From NCBI GenBank assembly GCA_963674625.2, contig CAXXXO010000004.1:868001-932000 (forward strand): DNA of 64,000 nucleotides, in the 5' to 3' direction. Below, one piece after another: positions 60,450 through 64,000 of this stretch; within the stretch, counting starts at the first letter, position 1, and the number at the start of each line of letters is the position of its first letter. Source of the DNA: JALHFZ01 sp963674625. Lineage in GTDB: Bacteria; Synergistota; Synergistia; Synergistales; Aminobacteriaceae. A program made the translations under genes and the position numbers. Under the pieces are notes generated by a model. It saw only the letters and a list, made by a program, of their open reading frames with translations, did no database searches and was not told the DNA's origin.

Positions 60450-60462
60450 AACAATAATTGTT
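60450..60462. repeat. 13-base inverted repeat before kdgK
   Basis: AACAATAATTGTT is a perfect dyad (AACAAT-A-ATTGTT) ending 2 bases before the RBS AAGGAGG. It could be an operator for a KdgR-like regulator or affect ribosome access. Confidence 0.4.
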
Positions 60463-60478
60463 CAAGGAGGTCGATACA

Positions 60479-61510
60479 ATGTCCCGCTTTGTCACATTCG
60501 GAGAGATCATGCTTCGGCTTACTCCCCCCGACCACGAGGTGCTCTTCCAGACGAACCGCCTGGTTGCGACCTTCGGCGGAGCTGAGGCCAATGTGGCCGT
60601 ATCCCTTGCCAATTACGGCGAAGACGTCGCCTATGTCACCGCGGCCCCGGCCAACCCCGTGGGGGACGCCATGGTCCGGGAGATGCGCTCCTTCGGCGTG
60701 GACACCAGCCTGATTCTCCGGAAAGGTGACCGCCTCGGCGTCTACTATACGGAGACGGGGTCGGCCATGCGCCCCTCGAAGGTGGTCTACGACCGCGCTG
60801 GGTCCTCAATTTCTGAGGTGCAGCCCGGAGATTTCGACTGGGACAGGGTTCTCGACGGAGCCACATGGTTCCACACCACGGGGATCACCCCGTCCCTGGC
60901 CAAAGGGACAGCCGAGGTCATCCTCGAAGGGGTCAAGGCCTGCCGGGAGAAGGGGATCACCGTCTCCTGCGACCTGAACTATCGCAAGAAACTCTGGAAG
61001 TGGGGCAAGTCCGCCCGGGAGGTCATGACGGAGTTTACGAAATACGTGGACGTCACCATCGCCAACGAGGAGGACTGCCAGAAGTGTCTCGGCATCGAGA
61101 TCGACGTGGACGTGACGTCAGGAAAGCTGGACGAGTCAAAATATAAGATTCTCGCGGAGAAGGTCATGGCGGCCTACCCCGACATGAAATACCTCGCCGT
61201 GAGCCTGAGGGAGAGCGTGAGCGCCGACTGGAACGGCTGGTCCGCCGTCCTCGCCGACAATAAGGGCAATTTCTACACCAGCAAAAAATACGACATCCGG
61301 GACATCGTGGACCGCATCGGGGGAGGGGACTCCTTTGGCTCCGGGCTTATCTGGGGACTGAACAACCTTGAAGGCCCCCAGGCGGCTCTCGAGTTCGCCG
61401 TGGCTGCCTCAGCGTTGAAGCACACCATCTACGGGGACTTCAACCGGGTCAGCCGGGATGACGTCCTCACCCTCATGGGAGGGGATGCCTCGGGAAGGGT
61501 GCAGCGGTAG
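60479..61510 (+). CDS. kdgK: 2-keto-3-deoxygluconate kinase (PfkB family)
   Basis: 343 residues. PfkB signatures are FGGAEANVAVSLANYG near residue 36 and DRIGGGDSFGSGLIWGL near 280, with the catalytic Asp in the second. The GEIMLRLTPPDH start is typical of KdgK. It phosphorylates 2-keto-3-deoxygluconate. AAGGAGG precedes ATG 60479. Its convergent partner is the KDPG aldolase fusion gene, which would use the product. Confidence 0.9.
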   Translation: MSRFVTFGEIMLRLTPPDHEVLFQTNRLVATFGGAEANVAVSLANYGEDVAYVTAAPANPVGDAMVREMRSFGVDTSLILRKGDRLGVYYTETGSAMRPSKVVYDRAGSSISEVQPGDFDWDRVLDGATWFHTTGITPSLAKGTAEVILEGVKACREKGITVSCDLNYRKKLWKWGKSAREVMTEFTKYVDVTIANEEDCQKCLGIEIDVDVTSGKLDESKYKILAEKVMAAYPDMKYLAVSLRESVSADWNGWSAVLADNKGNFYTSKKYDIRDIVDRIGGGDSFGSGLIWGLNNLEGPQAALEFAVAASALKHTIYGDFNRVSRDDVLTLMGGDASGRVQR

Positions 61511-61524
61511 AACTTTTTTTCCGT

Positions 61525-61570
61525 AAAAAAAGCGGGAGAAGCCTGAGTTCTCGGCTTCTCCCGCTTTTTT
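61525..61570. terminator. bidirectional terminator between kdgK and eda
   Basis: A long A-rich/T-rich flanked stem, AAAAAAAGCGGGAGAAGCC pairing with GGCTTCTCCCGCTTTTTT around a 9-base loop, serves both converging genes. Confidence 0.95.
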
Positions 61571-61572
61571 CG

Positions 61573-62532
61573 TCATCGCTGCAGAAGATGGAGGATGAAC
61601 CCTCCGAGGGAGAGATCGAGATAGACCGCCGCCGTCCGGCCATCCTTTTTCCTCTCAGTCTCGGCGAGGGTGGAGATCCCCTTCCCTTTCAAAAAAGCGG
61701 CCGCCCTTCCTACATCGTTGCAGAGCAGGGCGATATGCCCTTTTTCACCGAGGTAGGGGCTCTTCATGAACTCAAAGGCCTTCCCTGCGAAGACGGAGCT
61801 GGAGCCGTCCTTCACCTCCAGCCCGAAGAGTGAGGCCGCTCTCTCGGCGTTCTCCTTCGCATCCCCTTCGTCCGGGCAGTTGATCCCAACATGGCCGAGC
61901 TCGAAGCCGTGCATCCGGAACACCGCCTCCCGGGCCAGTCGGGTGATCTCCGGAAATTTCCCCGCCGACACGAGTTCCGGCTTCACCATCCAGCTTCCCC
62001 CCACGGCGAAGACCTTGGGAAAAGCGAGGTAGGTCACCATGTTGGCCGGATCGATCCCCCCGGTGGGAATGAAACGGACCGCGCCGTAGGGGGCGCTCAT
62101 GGCCTTCAGCATGGGAAGTCCCCCCGACTGTTCCGCGGGGAAGAACTTCACCACGTCGAGCCCCCGCTCGAGGGCCATCTCGATCTGGGAGGGGCTGTTC
62201 ACTCCGGGGGTAACGGGGATGGAGTTCTCCACGCAGTAGTCCACCACGGAGGGATTGAAGCCGGGGGTCACGATGAACTTCGCCCCCGCAGCCACGGCCT
62301 GCTTCACCTGGTCCCGGGTCAGAACCGTGCCGGCCCCCACGAGAAGATCGGGAAGATTCTCCGTCAGGCTGCGGATGGACTCCTCCGCGGCAGCCGTCCT
62401 GAAGGTCACCTCAGCCACGGGAAGTTCTCCTTCGAGAAGAGCTCTCCCCAGGGGAAGGGCGTCCTCGGCCCGGTCGAGCTTCACCACCGGGACGATGCCC
62501 AGCTCGCCTATGCGCTGCAGTATGTTTTCCAT
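61573..62532 (-). CDS. eda: KDPG/KHG aldolase fused to a C-terminal VOC domain
   Basis: 319 residues. Residues 1-205 are Eda: GIVPVVKLDRAEDALPLG, EVTFRTAAAEESI (catalytic Glu), LVGAGTVLTRDQV, KFIVTPGFNPSVVDYC (Schiff-base Lys), KFFPAEQSGG and FIPTGGIDPANM. Residues 210-319 are a VOC-like domain (FELGHVGINCPDEGDAKENAERAASLFGL, GHIALLCNDVGRAAAFLKGKG, YLDLSLGGFILHLLQR). The first part cleaves KDPG; the second could bind the product or a related enol. The fusion is continuous with no stop or frameshift. Confidence 0.93.
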   Translation of the reverse strand: MENILQRIGELGIVPVVKLDRAEDALPLGRALLEGELPVAEVTFRTAAAEESIRSLTENLPDLLVGAGTVLTRDQVKQAVAAGAKFIVTPGFNPSVVDYCVENSIPVTPGVNSPSQIEMALERGLDVVKFFPAEQSGGLPMLKAMSAPYGAVRFIPTGGIDPANMVTYLAFPKVFAVGGSWMVKPELVSAGKFPEITRLAREAVFRMHGFELGHVGINCPDEGDAKENAERAASLFGLEVKDGSSSVFAGKAFEFMKSPYLGEKGHIALLCNDVGRAAAFLKGKGISTLAETERKKDGRTAAVYLDLSLGGFILHLLQR

Positions 62533-62900
62533 AAAAGATTTCTCCTTTCAGTGAGGCTTCTTCCGCCAAGGATAGACAATAGACCTTCCTTCCGCAAGAG
62601 CCTTTTCATCAAAAACAAGAGACCTCTATAACCGCAGATACAGCCCATTTTTTACTTAAAATAATAAAAACGGACTTTTTCTCTATTTGTCATATCTTTA
62701 CAGGTTATTTCTATTTATTGAGTAAATAATTTTCAAAATAGGCCTCTAGTATCATCATAAGAGACTAGTTCTCTTATTGCTTGACTGTTGTTTCCCTTGG
62801 TGATACTCTGTCTTTTATGAAGAGATACATATAATAATTTATCTTTTGAATGCAATGGAATAATTATGGGCTTCTGGAATATCATCCGAGGAGGGTTATC
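62533..62900. other. AT-rich divergent intergenic region
   Basis: 368 bases with no gene. From 62640 to 62860 it is AT-rich. TATAAT at 62830-62835 (plus strand) could be the -10 of the opine-dehydrogenase gene, though no good -35 is seen. TTGACT at about 62782 with a weak TACTCT is an alternative. Several T-rich tracts may favour bending. Confidence 0.45.
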
Positions 62901-63992
62901 GTGAAACAGAAGTTTGCTGTGCTTGGAAGCGGAAACGGTGCGAGAGCCTTTTGCGCCCAGATCGGCGCAAAAGGGTATGACGTTGTCATGTGGGAACCCC
63001 TTGAAGCCACAGAAGATTTCAAAAAGCTTCAAAAAGAAAAAAGAATGGCTCTCGAGGGGGACATCATTATCCAGGGGAAACTGCAGGGCGTCACCATGGA
63101 TATCGAAGAGGCAATGAAGGACGCCTCGGTTCTCTTCGTTGTAGTGCCCTCCTTCGCCCATGAGCCCATCTTTCGGAAAATGATCCCCCACCTTCAGGAC
63201 GGCCAGCACATAGTGGTCGTTCCGGGAAATTACGCGGGATTCCGTCTCCGCAAAATGATGCGCGAGGAGGGGAGCAACGCCCGGATTTCGATTTCGGAGA
63301 CCGCCTCCATGCCCTACGCGTGCCGCATCAGCAATTACGACAAAGTCATGATTTTCAAAAAGAAATTCAAGCTCCAGATGGCCACTTCCCCTGCATCCGA
63401 AACCGAAGCCGTTCACTCCGTCGTCCAAGATATTTTCGAAGGGTATGTCGAATTTCTCCCCGCTGACAGCCTGCTGGCAATCGACCTGGACAACATCAAT
63501 TTCACCCTCCATCCTCTCCCTGTGCTCTTAAACTACGGCACCATCGAAATGCATCCGAAGACCTTCCGCCACTACATGGACGGCATCACGCCGGAGATCT
63601 CCACACTCATGAACCGGATGGATGAGGAGCGTTTCCGGCTCGGAGAGGCCTGGGGAATCAAGCTCACCGATACTTTGACCCAGCTGAAAATGTATTACGG
63701 AGACAATGACGCAGCCACTATCTACGAATATGTCCAGAGCCCAGAGTCCCCTTACGTCGATCTTGTGGGACACAATATAAAGGGCCGATATCTCACCGAG
63801 GACGTCCCCGGGGTTCTCGTGCCGGCGATCCTTCTCGCAAAAAAGGCAGGGTGTGCCGTTCCTATGGTTGAAATGGTGGTGAACCTTGCCTCGACCCTTC
63901 ATGGGGTCGACTACATGAAAGATGGCACAACTCTGAAAGCTCTCGGCATCGACGATCTCTACATGGAGGAGATCAAAAAACTTCAGGGTTAA
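62901..63992 (+). CDS. NAD/NADP octopine/nopaline dehydrogenase family protein
   Basis: 363 residues. The N-terminal Rossmann domain has FAVLGSGNGARAFCAQIGAKG at residues 5-25 (GxGxxG-like). The middle PGNYAGFRLRKMM and the C-terminal opine domain, with NYGTIEMHPKTFRHYMDGITPEI, HIKG-like DLVGHNIKGRYLTEDVPGVLVP, follow ODH enzymes. The His of NFTLHPLPVLLNYG is the likely catalytic partner. It reductively couples an amino acid and a 2-keto acid, or does the reverse. The start is GTG 62901 after GAGGAGGG; the frame opens at 62850. Confidence 0.9.
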   Translation: MKQKFAVLGSGNGARAFCAQIGAKGYDVVMWEPLEATEDFKKLQKEKRMALEGDIIIQGKLQGVTMDIEEAMKDASVLFVVVPSFAHEPIFRKMIPHLQDGQHIVVVPGNYAGFRLRKMMREEGSNARISISETASMPYACRISNYDKVMIFKKKFKLQMATSPASETEAVHSVVQDIFEGYVEFLPADSLLAIDLDNINFTLHPLPVLLNYGTIEMHPKTFRHYMDGITPEISTLMNRMDEERFRLGEAWGIKLTDTLTQLKMYYGDNDAATIYEYVQSPESPYVDLVGHNIKGRYLTEDVPGVLVPAILLAKKAGCAVPMVEMVVNLASTLHGVDYMKDGTTLKALGIDDLYMEEIKKLQG

Positions 63993-64000
63993 TCCTTTGG

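Noticed and set aside
1..64000. CRISPR arrays, tRNA or rRNA genes
   Set aside because: No regular direct-repeat array, cloverleaf or rRNA-like block was seen on either strand.

Overview
The window looks like the chromosome of an anaerobic, amino-acid-fermenting, diderm bacterium, most likely a member of the Synergistota (Synergistaceae-like). The clues are dense, high-GC coding, two TRAP dicarboxylate-type transporters, three M20 amidohydrolases, the ornithine-pathway thiolase OrtAB, a threonine-to-glycine Kbl/Tdh pair, and an AsmA/TamB-like protein that implies an outer membrane. The phylum call is inference; no rRNA gene is present.

Layout. 0-3.8 kb (minus strand): rsmG, parA, parB, an AtpZ-like protein, a HIT protein and a YigZ protein, tightly packed. 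3.9-5.4 kb: a divergent pair (DUF364-like protein and a thermonuclease). 5.4-5.7 kb: a non-coding stretch with two perfect DnaA boxes and near matches, next to an AT-rich segment. Genes point away from this area on both sides, so it is a good oriC candidate. 5.75-9.3 kb: AsmA-like protein. 9.4-14.8 kb: a four-gene, translationally coupled polyphosphate operon (ppk1, CHAD, metallophosphoesterase, ppx-HD). 14.8-18.2 kb: psd and pssA, a ROK kinase and a DegT-like protein. 18.25-23.1 kb: an arsenic island on the opposite strand (arsR, arsC, arsM-arsN fusion, acr3) whose distal end holds three decayed genes.

23-31 kb: a DUF296 protein, an M20 amidohydrolase and a dipeptide-type ABC transporter in which dppB and dppD carry frameshifts. 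31-35.8 kb: znuB-znuC-pap on the minus strand and a second M20 enzyme. 35.9-38.7 kb: TRAP transporter 1. 38.9-45.5 kb: a sugar-nucleotide and glycolipid cluster (rmlB with an in-frame stop, wecE, ATP-grasp ligase, GT2, GT-C-like membrane protein). 45.6-46.8 kb: an MliC-like lysozyme inhibitor and a GntR regulator. 46.9-56.7 kb: amino-acid catabolism (kbl-tdh, ortA-ortB-TRAP transporter 2, class III aminotransferase, CysK-like enzyme). 57-64 kb: orphan znuA, a third M20 enzyme, a MOSC-FdhD fusion, kdgK facing an eda-VOC fusion, and an opine-dehydrogenase-like gene.

Recurring themes are peptide and amino-acid uptake and hydrolysis, amino-acid breakdown, polyphosphate metabolism (ppk1, ppx, CHAD and the remote pap), and metal or metalloid handling. 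Several otherwise intact genes carry single-base lesions (dppB twice, dppD, the MOSC-FdhD gene, rmlB). These are either real decay or assembly errors and should be checked against raw reads.
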